Origin: Gloeopeniophorella convolvens
Lineage: Eukaryota > Basidiomycota > Agaricomycetes > Russulales
Reading direction: 5' to 3'
Assembly: GCA_022496205.1 (NCBI GenBank)
Contig: WTXD01000396.1
Coordinates: 1-10,199, forward strand
Length of the DNA: 10,199 nt
In this document: piece after piece, positions 1 to 7,788 of the stretch
Numbering within the stretch: position 1 is the stretch's first letter
Layout of the letters: the number at the start of each line of letters is the position of its first letter
Notes under the pieces: generated by a model
What the model was told of the DNA's origin: nothing
The model's input: only the letters and a program-made list of their open reading frames with translations
Databases searched by the model: none
Position numbers and translations under genes: made by a program

Positions 1-749
1 AGGGTCCAGACGGGGGCGGTGGACGACGCGCCGGGGGGTGGGAGGACGCAGAGAAGGCGGCGAGGACGTCGGAGAGGTGGAGGTTGTTGCGCACGGGCTC
101 CCAGAGGTCAAAGCCGGTGCAGTACCGCTCGCAGTATGACGTATAGGGGGCCTCGAGCTCATCGATCTGTGCGACGTGTCAGTGTCAGTGTCAGTGTCAA
201 CGTTAATGTCATGGCACGAGGCGCGCGCACCCATCGGATGAGGAGATCGCCCAGGGCCTCGGGCGAGGAGGGATCCGTCCCGATCTCCTTGAGGCGCTGG
301 GACAGGCATCAGTGGCGCGCGCATGTGGCGAGGGAGACAGTACGGACCACAAGGAAAGAGTGGTCTGCCTTGTACACGCCCTCGAGGCTGCGGAACATGA
401 AGCCGAGGTCGTGGGGCGGGAGGTCCGTGCGGGACCATGCGGGAGCGAGTTTCTGTTGGGAGGGCGGGGTGAGATTAGCGCGAGTGGGCGGAGGGGTGGC
501 AACGCACGCGTATGATGCCTGCAAGCTGGTCTACGTATAGTTTTTCGGTGTCTATGAGGTCTACGAGGGGGTTGGAGTGCCTGGCACGGGGGTCGGGGCT
601 GGAGGGACTGGATGGGGTGCTGGGGAGGGCATGGAGGTCTGCGTGGTACGTGTACATGAGGGCATGTGGTGAGAGGGAGAGAAGGCAGCGCACCTTGTTC
701 CAGGCGCTGAAGCGGCAACGTTGATGACAGTAGGGCGGAGGCAGGTGCA
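1..749 (-). CDS. RhoGEF (DH-domain) protein, partial, multi-exon
   Basis: A guanine-nucleotide exchange factor domain that would activate a Rho/Cdc42-type GTPase in the cytoplasm or at the membrane. Exons read on the minus strand: about 749-695 (tentative), 638-508, 452-348, 296-231 and 166-1, joined by introns with donors GTGCGC, GTGCGT, GTCCGT and GTGCGC. The peptide carries the DH opening block LVDLIDTEKLYVDQLAGIIR, then LGFMFRSLEGVYKAD, LKEIGTDPSSPEALGDLLIRW and a WEPV-containing helix; the order and spacing match fungal DH domains. Exon 452-348 could end at 351 (three bases less). No ATG is seen in frame at the 5' side: the frame opens only at 772, so earlier exons lie upstream or the gene is eroded there. 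The 3' part, including any PH domain, is beyond base 1. Family call is firm; ends are not. Confidence 0.8.
176..199. repeat. (GTGTCA)4 hexanucleotide microsatellite inside a RhoGEF intron
   Basis: Four perfect tandem copies of GTGTCA on the plus strand (TGACAC on the gene strand). They sit within the 64-nt RhoGEF intron at 167-230, just upstream of its CACAG acceptor, so the array forms much of the branch-site to acceptor stretch. Confidence 0.9.
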
Positions 750-779
750 CTACGGGCCCACCGAGCGCGCACTCATTTG

Positions 780-896
780 AGCATCCGCCCGTCCGCCTCC
801 GCCAGTCCTCCGCCTTACCTCATACCCCTGCCTACGGCCCATCTCTACTATATACCCACCTCTTCACGTACTCCAGGTCGCAAGACACAAGCTGCT
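780..896. promoter_or_regulatory. Divergent intergenic/promoter region with TATA-like box
   Basis: The gap between the minus-strand RhoGEF exons and the plus-strand DUF6535 gene. TATATA at 849-854 lies about 43 bases before the proposed ATG at 897 and is a plausible TATA box for the plus gene. It can also be read on the other strand. The 780-840 part is pyrimidine-rich on the plus strand, as many fungal core promoters are. If the RhoGEF has one more 5' exon (a GTAAGG donor is present on the minus strand at 818), part of this stretch is an intron instead. Confidence 0.35.
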
Positions 897-3556
897 ATGT
901 CCTGCTTTTTGGATCTACTTTGGCCAGAAGTCAATCACGACGACATTGGGGTGCGAGACAGGCGTCGTGGTACATCTTCTTGTTTCATGCGTCGCTCATG
1001 CACTGATACTTGCTTCAAGGGATACGTGGGAGGGTCAAAAACGGGGAACGCAATCTCGGAGACTATGGCGACAGCGCCAATGCGCTCTGGTCGCTGTACG
1101 GACAGGAGGCTGAGAACCACGACAAGGCGCTTATAGAGACGTGGAGGGGTGACATGGAGGCGATTATCATCTTCTTGCGTTCTCATCACTCTCTGCGTTC
1201 GTCTTGCCTTGCTTGACTGTATAATGTTGACAGGCCGGCCTGTATTCCGCTACCCTCACATCGTTCCTCGTCGACAGCTACAAGAACTTGCAACCTGACC
1301 CGGCACAAGAGACTGCATTCTATGGGCGACAATCAGCATCATCCCTCGCTCAGATATCTCAACAACTCGCCTCGAATACTGGTTCCCAACCTCCTATCTC
1401 TCCGGCCTCATTCGTCCCGCTTCCCGACTTCGCACCCTCGTCATCTGACGTCAGGGTGAACGTGTATTGGTTCATGAGCCTCGTCTTCAGCCTCTCTGCA
1501 GCTCTCTTCGCGACGATCATCCAACAATGGGTCCGCTACTATATGCAGCTCTTCCAGCGATATGATCACGCTCTCAAGCGTGCCCGACTGCGCCAATACC
1601 TCTTCGAAGGCACCAGGCGCTCACGCATGTCCATCATGATTGAGGTCGTCCCTGCGCTTATCCACATCTCCCTCTTCCTATTCTTCATGGGGCTTGCCGA
1701 CTTCCTCTTTCATGTCAACACTACCGCTGCCATTGCTACAGTTATCCCTATTGCCCTGTGCGCCTCGTTCTACATCTGGGGAGTCATCGGTCCCGTGATA
1801 CGCCCCCAATCAGCATACCAAACTCCATTCTCAGGCCTGTTCTGGTACCTCTTCCAGAGGATCGGGGGCCGCAAGCATCGTAATCACGGCTTGTTTAAGT
1901 CTGTCAACACGAACATGGCAGAGGGCCGAATGCAGCTTGCCATGGATGAGACAGACGATCGACTGGTCCGGGATGCGCGAGCAATCGTTTGGTTGATCAA
2001 CAACCGGACAGAGGAAAGCGAGATCCAAGAACTGGTGCTCAGCGTCCCCACTTCCTTCAATACTCCCTGGGGCGTGATGGCCTGGCGCACGGTCGCGCAA
2101 ATTGACGCCAGCGGTGAAGACCGGGCCCTGCCTCTGCTCGTCCATGTATGACAAGTTCGGCACGTCACCTTGCATCACTCTAACGCAGTTAATGTTTCAG
2201 ACAAACAGCCGCCGGCCTGGCCTTCTTACCCAGCCTCTCCCAGAGATCCATGAGCACAGTGCAGTCCGTGAGCTCTGCAAGAAGGTTAGGCTGTCGTTGC
2301 AAACGTGCAGAGATCCAGGCTCTTCTGGCGAAAAGCTCAGACGTGCTCGTGCATGCATTGAATCCATCGCACTCCTCGCAATCCATATCGGCGCTTCCAT
2401 GGTTGAATTTGGGGATCTCGAGTTCATCATGAAGATTCTCGCCAACGTAGGTGAGACCACCAGTGGGCGGGCTCTTCAAGAGCCACCCAGTGTAACAAGA
2501 CTCGCTATTCCATTCGAGATGCACTTTATAGGCGCCACTCTTCTTACTTGTCGAGCCATAACCGGGGTCATGGTAACTCACCGGCGTTATGACAACGGTC
2601 GGGAAGAGGCACTTGAGCGCTGTCAGACAGTGGATCGTCTCCTACGTTCAGCACTCCGATGCATGAGAAGCCTGTCTGGCACACTGGGAGGCGCGCTGTC
2701 GAATGGTGATGAAGAACAAGTGAGAGCTGCACTCCGCGGCCACGAGATGGAAATCGGGACGCTTGACAATATCAGAGCTGAATACGACAGAATCAGGGAG
2801 AAGGGGCTGTGGCACTTTGCAGTGCACCCGATGCTCATAAATCTCTACTCTCTCTTGCCCGGCGCATCTCTGAACATCAGCACAACGCCCTCTCCTTGGA
2901 TTCAGACCCCAGCTACGCGGCAGCTAGTATCTACAGAGCCGATACTCCAAACGCTGGCCGCCTTTGGACCCCGACTGCGCGCCATCATTGAGGATACAGA
3001 CGCTACTTTTGGTGAGCACGCCACGGAGCTGGCGAAGGAGCTGCCATTCACTTGGGTGATGCTTCATGCAAACGGATCACCCATGAACGTCACGTGGGAA
3101 CGTATGGAAGAGCGAAGATACTGGCGCATCGAGGACTACTGGGCAGGCGGCAAACTCGGTTTTTTCGTCGAGTTGTTCTATATCACATTGAAAGAGCTCC
3201 TCCCCGAAGACCCCCCACGCTCAAGCTTGGACTCACATCGCACCTTCTACACCCTCACATTCCGGGCACTGACCTCTGACTGGAGGCAGCACAAACATTC
3301 AGAAGCGACTCAGCGCGTCCTCCTCGACCTTCTCTGCGACACCCTGATTCCCGGCCACGGCATCGCCTCGCACAAGTTCCCGGACTGGGCCATGAACGAA
3401 CTTTTGGCTTTGCTGAAGAAAATCTTTCCAGGACAACGCGGGTCGCACATTGACGATGCGGTGTGGGAGCTGGAAACGGTGCCGGCGATTGTCGGATACT
3501 CTTGGCATAGACATTGGCGAGAGCAGGCCCTTGATTTGCTCCGGGGTTATCGGTAG
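897..3556 (+). CDS. DUF6535-family membrane protein, four exons, one damaged splice donor
   Basis: An agaricomycete-specific membrane protein family of unknown function. Proposed exons 897-969, 1020-1174, 1234-2145 and 2201-3556 give 831 residues, a usual length for the family. Residues about 40-76 hold the conserved start (ANALWSLYGQEAENHDKAL, then a W..DMEAIIIF stretch). Residue 77 begins AGLYSATLTSFLVDSYKNLQ, and three further membrane helices lie near 155-176 (begins WFMSLVFSLSAALFATIIQQ), 213-236 and 242-264. About residue 310 comes MDETDDRLVRDARAIVWLIN, typical of the family, followed by a long soluble helical C-terminal half. Intron 2146-2200 (GTATGA, CTCTAAC, TTTCAG) keeps frame exactly. 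Intron 1175-1233 also keeps frame but starts TTGCGT, so correct splicing is doubtful and the gene may be a recent pseudogene. Exon 1 is the least certain: it rests on a 50-nt GTACAT...CAAG intron that makes the frame fit. Family call is firm. Confidence 0.88.
1175..1233 (+). other. DUF6535 intron with non-canonical TT donor
   Basis: The conserved protein requires removal of exactly these 59 bases: ...AIIIF ends at 1174 and AGLYSA starts at 1234. The acceptor (GACAG) and a branch-like TTGAC are normal. The donor reads TTGCGT where GTGCGT, a common donor in this window, is expected. No GT or reasonable GC donor nearby restores the frame; the GT at 1179 leaves a 4-base insertion. Confidence 0.75.
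2146..2200 (+). other. DUF6535 third intron
   Basis: 55 nt with donor GTATGA, branch site CTCTAAC about 20 bases before the TTTCAG acceptor. Joining 2145 to 2201 moves between two reading frames without breaking a codon. Without it the reading frame would stop at 2149-2151. Confidence 0.85.
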
Positions 3557-4594
3557 CAACTTGGCAGTAGCAGCTGCTCCAGTCCTTCCAGACATGTAGG
3601 TCACCGTTCCTCCGCCCCATGCACCGCGACTGAGTATCATATACGCTCATACAGCAGGCCCCGCAGGGCTTCTTTGAGCACCGTCTAGTTGAGCTGCAAC
3701 AGTCTACTACTCACACCGTCCGAGGACTCGGTCCCTACGCTTGCTAGTTGATTCGATTACAATATATGTGCTGTGCAGACACTGTACGTCGCCTCTGAGA
3801 ATTCCTCAGGTCGTAGCCAATGTATGGTGGCTTCAAAGCCCCCATCGTCCAATCTGCGTCCATGCTTCTCGTATTACATTCGCGCTTATCCCAGCACGGA
3901 TTCCACGAAGATCCTTCTACAACACTCGGGCTGGTACTATCTGGAGACAGGTACATACCGCCTCCGCTGCCGATCCGACTGTAACAGCGCTGGATGACCT
4001 AGTAATGGCGAATTTCCTAATGAGATCTGCCCAGGCACCAGATCCGACATGGACATGCCGTGAAGCTCGTTAGAAACACCGACGACGCAAATGGTGAGAG
4101 CCAGTTTCGCCACCTTCGATATTATGTTCAACACATCTCAGATCTTGAAAAGTTGAAGGCATAGGAGTATGTTGCGGCGCCTGATGGACGCTGACGGTAG
4201 ACAGATCAACAGGAACCACCAGTTCAGATATGTCTGATGAATAGCAGAGCATAGGTCCGATGCGAGTCCGATGGGCACGGTCACTGGCCAAGAGTGTGCG
4301 GTAGCATGGACCCAAGTGTGGATCGCCAAACAAGCGAATGGACGGCGTTCTCATCTCGGGAAATGGACTGATGAACTGATCTGCGCTGGAAGAGGAAAGC
4401 TTGTAAGACTGCATGCCGACTTGGAGAGCCCGTCACTGCCCTTGTGATCTTCCTTTCGTCGGTGTGAAATTGCATCTCCACGAATCGCATGGACGTGCTT
4501 TCCTATGATCATACAGTCAGCCGCGTCACCATGAATGTGTTCAATATGATAGTACAAATGCGCTCATAGTGAAACGTCCCACTGAGGTTCCTCT
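3557..4594. other. Intergenic stretch without a supported gene
   Basis: Follows the DUF6535 stop codon. Open frames here are short, on both strands, lack recognisable motifs and cannot be joined by convincing introns. The first part probably contains the DUF6535 3' untranslated region. I see no RNA gene, tandem repeat or transposon end. Confidence 0.5.
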
Positions 4595-4730
4595 CACGCG
4601 GCGCGGCCGCGGCGGCTATGCCGCGTCGAGTCAGGTCGACTCGAGTCGGCCTTAAGCTACAAAGGAGGTCCTAGGACATTCGGATCGGCGGCTCCGCATT
4701 GCCGCCGGCCCGGCCGCATCCCCGCCGAAA
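4595..4730. other. GC-rich, palindrome-rich patch
   Basis: Strongly GC-rich compared with its flanks. It contains a 6-bp stem (CGCGGC at 4608-4613 with GCCGCG at 4620-4625), a perfect 12-bp palindrome CGACTCGAGTCG at 4637-4648, and several six- to eight-base palindromes (GCGGCCGC 4603, GTCGAC 4635, CTCGAG 4640, CTTAAG 4651, CCTAGG 4670). No coding frame stands out. It directly abuts the LINE insertion site. It may be a remnant of another element or a natural CpG-rich patch; function unknown. Confidence 0.45.
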
Positions 4731-4743
4731 CGATGGTTAGCGC
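4731..4743 (+). repeat. Target-site duplication, left copy
   Basis: CGATGGTTAGCGC, identical to the copy at 5036-5048. It lies immediately before the point where the truncated retrotransposon reading frame begins. Confidence 0.8.
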
Positions 4744-5028
4744 GCCCATTGCTTTCCTGCACCAGGCCGCCCCACGTCGTGCGTGTACGGTGGCTCACCA
4801 TCAAACCCTCCCCCACTCCAAACACCAGAACACGTCATTTGCGAATGCCCGCTTTTCGAAACGGCGCGAGCCACTCACCTCCGACCCATCGACCGAGACT
4901 ACTCACTCGCAAAACTCTTCGGAACCGCAGAAGGCGGAGCCGCGATGCTCGCGTTCATTACTGCTGCATGGTCCCCCGGCCAGAACGGCCAGACCCTCAC
5001 TTACTGCGGTATACAAATGCAGACTTAA
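4744..5028 (+). pseudogene. C-terminal fragment of LINE reverse transcriptase
   Basis: An open frame from the insertion junction to TAA at 5026-5028. It includes TPEHVICECPLFETAR, with the H-x4-C half of the zinc-knuckle-like motif found after the RT domain in many LINEs, then HLRPIDRDYSLAKLFGTAEG, which resembles the tail of agaricomycete LINE polyproteins (LFGT.EGG..L..FI). The catalytic RT domain and any endonuclease are absent, so this is a dead fragment. The family call rests on the motif pattern. Confidence 0.72.
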
Positions 5029-5035
5029 AAAAAAC
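4744..5035 (+). mobile_element. 5'-truncated LINE (non-LTR retrotransposon) insertion
   Basis: About 290 bases comprising only the 3' end of a LINE: the last 94 codons of the reverse-transcriptase polyprotein, a stop codon at 5026-5028, and an eight-A tail at 5027-5034. It is bracketed by perfect 13-bp direct repeats. Truncation at the 5' end, an A-tail and a target-site duplication together are the signature of target-primed reverse transcription. The frame is open throughout, which suggests a fairly young insertion. The element could not move by itself. Confidence 0.8.
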
Positions 5036-5048
5036 CGATGGTTAGCGC
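5036..5048 (+). repeat. Target-site duplication, right copy
   Basis: Second perfect copy of CGATGGTTAGCGC, starting two bases after the A-run of the LINE tail (one extra C at 5035). Confidence 0.8.
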
Positions 5049-5513
5049 AGGTCAGCGCCCACTGCAGCGGAGATCCGGTCGTTCGCATCTTGCGCCCCTG
5101 GCGACCTAGACAAAGCGGAATGACATCCACCCTATCCGAGGTATTAGTCTGGCTCGAGTACAGCTCTCTGCAATGATGCTTGCACGTCAATATATACGTC
5201 TCCACGTCAAGACCCGCACATCACGTTTGGGGACGCAGAGAAGAGGTATCTTGGGAGGTTGCTGGAGGTCTCGCACGGCGCGTGGGCAGTCCTGGAGGTC
5301 AATACGGACGAATTATGCGTGCTCCGGGCTGGGATCACATAGGTATACGTAGGCCTAAGGCAGGCGTCGGTTGATCGCTTCATGGAGACAATGTGGCGTG
5401 TGATATCGCGCAAATATGATAAATTCACAAAGTCCAATATGATGTACGAGTATGTTATATATAGGATGCAGCTGCGTTCCGGGACCTTTCTAGTTATGGC
5501 GCATTGCAAGCAC
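5049..5513. other. Spacer with one protein-like open stretch
   Basis: Between the LINE scar and the 3' end of the DUF6534 gene. A plus-strand frame open from about 5160 to the TAG at 5340-5342 reads in part GDAEKRYLGRLLEVSHGAWA then VLEVNTDELCVLRAGIT. It looks like a real protein tail but I do not recognise it and see no clear upstream exon. The rest is AT-rich and holds nothing I can name; it probably includes the DUF6534 3' untranslated region. Confidence 0.35.
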
Positions 5514-7219
5514 TTACCTCTCAGTTACGCTATATCTATTGCAATGTTCATAAGTGCGCACACGCATAAGTGCGAGAGACTGACTGATGAACTGGGGCTC
5601 TCGATTCATCTCTTCAGCACCGTGCGAGGGCTTAGCCTTGACTTCCCTGTCGTCCCTCGTCGTCGTCCCCATATCACTGAGAACGATACTTTCGGCCCGC
5701 AAGTTGGCGGGACTGAAGCCAAACCCCCGTGACGCGGATGCCACAGCCCACGACGACGACGCATCAGCATCACGGATGGAGATGCGATTATTGAACGAGA
5801 CAAGGAGTGTGTTGGAGTACCTGCCCACACCGTTGGTAAAAGGTGATAACGGCCAAAGAGAGAATGGTTACAATTTTCCAAGGACTGCCATTCTACGCCA
5901 TATCACAATAGGCAATTGTTGATGCGAGCGAAGTGACAGAACTTTACGGGCATATGAACCAGTTTTTGTCCTGTGCCGATGTTCAATACTCCATGGAGTG
6001 ATGCATGTTCGAGAACGACGTACAGGAGATGCAGCCACTATAACGAATGCCGTGATGCCCACGAAAGCTGTGAATGTATATGAGGGTGTACCATATACTG
6101 AGATGTCAGAGGAACTTGCTGGTTAATACGTTCGTCTCGACCACCATTCTGATAATCTTTACCAGTGCATGGTTGCTGGGTAGATCTTTGAGAACCGCAC
6201 GTCGTGTCAGCTATGGCCGATAAACGTCAGCTCGGGTGGGTAGTAGAGAGGGACGCGTGTCATACGAGGTGGACCATGGATATTGCAATCAGCAAGTCAC
6301 ATAGAGCGTTTCCAGTATACCACGTCTTTAAGGTGATGAGCTCACTTGGTCGGATGCATTGAATAGACACAGAGAAAAGCAACGTACCATAGCCTCGACC
6401 ATCAACATTCGCCCCATGGGAAACTTGCCGTAGATGATTGTCTGTGCGGGCAAAATGAGTTGCAGGTAGTATATAGGGGGTATGGCTTACCCGGACGGCA
6501 CCAGTGAACGCCCCTCCTGCACCCACAACAGAGAGCTGCATACGGAGGTTGGGACAGCATCCCAATGAAGTACGCATTCCCTTTACTCACCAGACATATT
6601 ACTGCACATAGCGGCCAGGTACGTTTCCACCCACTTAGTACCCAGATGCGGTACGAAAAGAAGAATTGGACAACCATGAAGATGACTGCACCGATGATGG
6701 GAGTGTTGTATGGAGAAGTGTAGGGGTTCGATAGGTGCTTGATGTCGCCGAACCCCGAGACGAACCAATAGTACAGGTCCGCGCCGCTGAGGGCTGTCTG
6801 GAGCGTCTCCAAGAAGAAGACAACATACACTACGGCCGCGATGAGCTACGAGTCGATGATGGTGCAGATGCTCGAGACATACCCAGAATCTTCATGGCCC
6901 TCCGATCCTTCGTGAAGTTGTAACTATATACGTCTTGTTTCGAGGGCAAGCAGCGGCCGCGTTAAGGCTAGCAGTCATGAGTTTAAACCCAAACTCACAA
7001 ACTTGAACCACTAGAATTCCGTACAGAGTCCAGTTCCAAACTGCCCCGAGGAGCTATTGACGTTTTGTAATGAGCATCCGAGCCGATGCTAGAAGAACCA
7101 TTATACGTACAAGCGGAGCTGCTCTGGAGAGAAAGGTTAGATGGTCCGGCACACTCAAGACCGAGGGCCAGGGCTCACATCTCTTGAATGTTGGGTGGGA
7201 TGCAACTATCCGTCGACAT
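5514..7219 (-). CDS. DUF6534-family seven-helix membrane protein, 13 exons
   Basis: A multicopy agaricomycete membrane protein family of unknown function. Exons, minus strand: 7219-7179, 7123-7111, 7053-6999, 6933-6883, 6829-6591, 6535-6491, 6441-6388, 6325-6266, 6210-6120, 6067-6024, 5970-5948, 5892-5872 and 5820-5514. They total 1044 nt, giving 347 residues from ATG to TAA with no frame break. Residues 1-36 include PPNIQEIAAPLLLGAVWNW and helix 1. Residues 48-68 hold VYVVFFLETLQTAL, followed by SGADLYYWFVSGFGDIKHL. Further helices lie near 92-115, 122-146, 165-187 (TGNALCDLLIAISMVHL), 207-231 and 232-250. DUF6534 itself covers roughly 165-255, ending GKLYSNTLLVSFNNRISIRD, then a Ser-rich soluble tail. 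A GTAAGT overlaps the stop region, so an extra 3' exon is possible. Family call and most junctions are firm. Confidence 0.9.
6068..6119 (-). other. GC-AG intron in the DUF6534 gene
   Basis: 52 nt with donor GCAAGT (all positions ideal except C for T) and acceptor TTCACAG. Removing it joins ...VVETNVLT to TFVGITAFVIVAASP, restoring helix 6. Without removal the frame stops soon after, at TGA within the intron. Confidence 0.8.
7111..7123 (-). other. 13-nt micro-exon of the DUF6534 gene
   Basis: Lies between introns 7124-7178 (GTGAGC, TCTAAC, CTCCAG) and 7054-7110 (GTACGT, CAATAG). It supplies most of the I-A-A-P-L residues linking PPNIQE to LLGAVWNW, the family-typical N-terminus. Confidence 0.72.
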
Positions 7220-7480
7220 GGTTGGGAAATCCGTAGGTTCCGAAGATACCTTTAAGTATCGAACTCGATGCTTCTCGCTGTCGCTTCCGTGACTAAGGCG
7301 GAGCTGCCTGGATGCATCTGCGCCACCTTTCATACTCGCACCATAGGTAGCTATGTCAGGCTGGGAGTGCCTCCCGAACGTACAGGAGCCAGCAAAGGAA
7401 CGCATCATTTGACGAATGGACCACTTAAGCTCCCATTGTAGCCAGCAGCCGGTCTCATCCGGCCGGTCAAGTTTCATGCA
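7220..7480. other. Upstream region of DUF6534 gene, no gene seen
   Basis: Holds the 5' flank of the DUF6534 gene and the 3' flank of the next minus-strand candidate. An open frame runs into the DUF6534 start on the minus strand, but its sequence upstream of the ATG at 7219 has no family similarity. No clear TATA box is visible. Confidence 0.4.
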
Positions 7481-7788
7481 TCACCCAAGTAGATGGCTCA
7501 GAGTGGGAGTACTAATTGCTGCGGTGCCCAATAGACGTTGGCTGTAGACGGAATGACAGGAGACATCAGTGCCAATGCATCTGACAAATAGCAAAGCACG
7601 ACTTACAGCAAACTCAAAAATGGTAGACTCTGCAAAACTGCACGCATCAATGGATCGGTGGTCGGCGGTACTCCCCAGTAACGTGCGCGGTTGGGTGTGA
7701 AAGCCGGATCCACACTGGGTTCCGTCCATCGGGCTGCTCGAATGATCAAGTGTTTTTGACGAGCGCCCAACCGAACTAGACTCGAAAC
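7481..7788 (-). CDS. Unrecognised protein, C-terminal two exons (candidate)
   Basis: Not recognised. Exons about 7788-7607 and 7541-7481 on the minus strand, joined by a 65-nt intron (GTAAGT donor, CACTGAT branch-like site, GTCTACAG acceptor), give about 80 residues ending in TGA at 7483-7481. The joined peptide is globular-looking: it includes RYWGVPPTTDPLMRAVLQ, then SLPFLSLLQRLLGTAAIST across the splice, ending in SHLLG. The 5' edge follows an in-frame TAG that also ends a possible GTAG acceptor, so the gene would continue upstream; no further exon could be identified. A different frame with ATG at 7729 runs unspliced to the same stop (82 residues) but reads less like protein. It may be a decaying remnant. 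Confidence 0.4.

Noticed and set aside
19..540. Plus-strand 173-codon Arg-rich open frame
   Set aside because: It is antisense to the RhoGEF exons, which carry conserved DH-domain peptides; composition explains the open frame.
2189..2581. Minus-strand open frames opposite the DUF6535 last exon
   Set aside because: They are shadows of the conserved plus-strand coding frame and have no motifs.
4662..4669. AAGGAGGT, a perfect bacterial Shine-Dalgarno-like sequence
   Set aside because: The window is clearly fungal with spliceosomal introns, and no suitably spaced open frame follows.
6953..7019. Cluster of GCGGCCGC, GCTAGC, GTTTAAAC and GAATTC resembling a vector polylinker
   Set aside because: It lies in and beside an intron of the DUF6534 gene, and the spliced protein continues correctly on both sides, so it is best explained as chance.
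7175..7477. 100-codon minus-strand frame continuous with the DUF6534 start
   Set aside because: Only the part from the ATG at 7219 resembles the family; the upstream extension is unlike any DUF6534 N-terminus.
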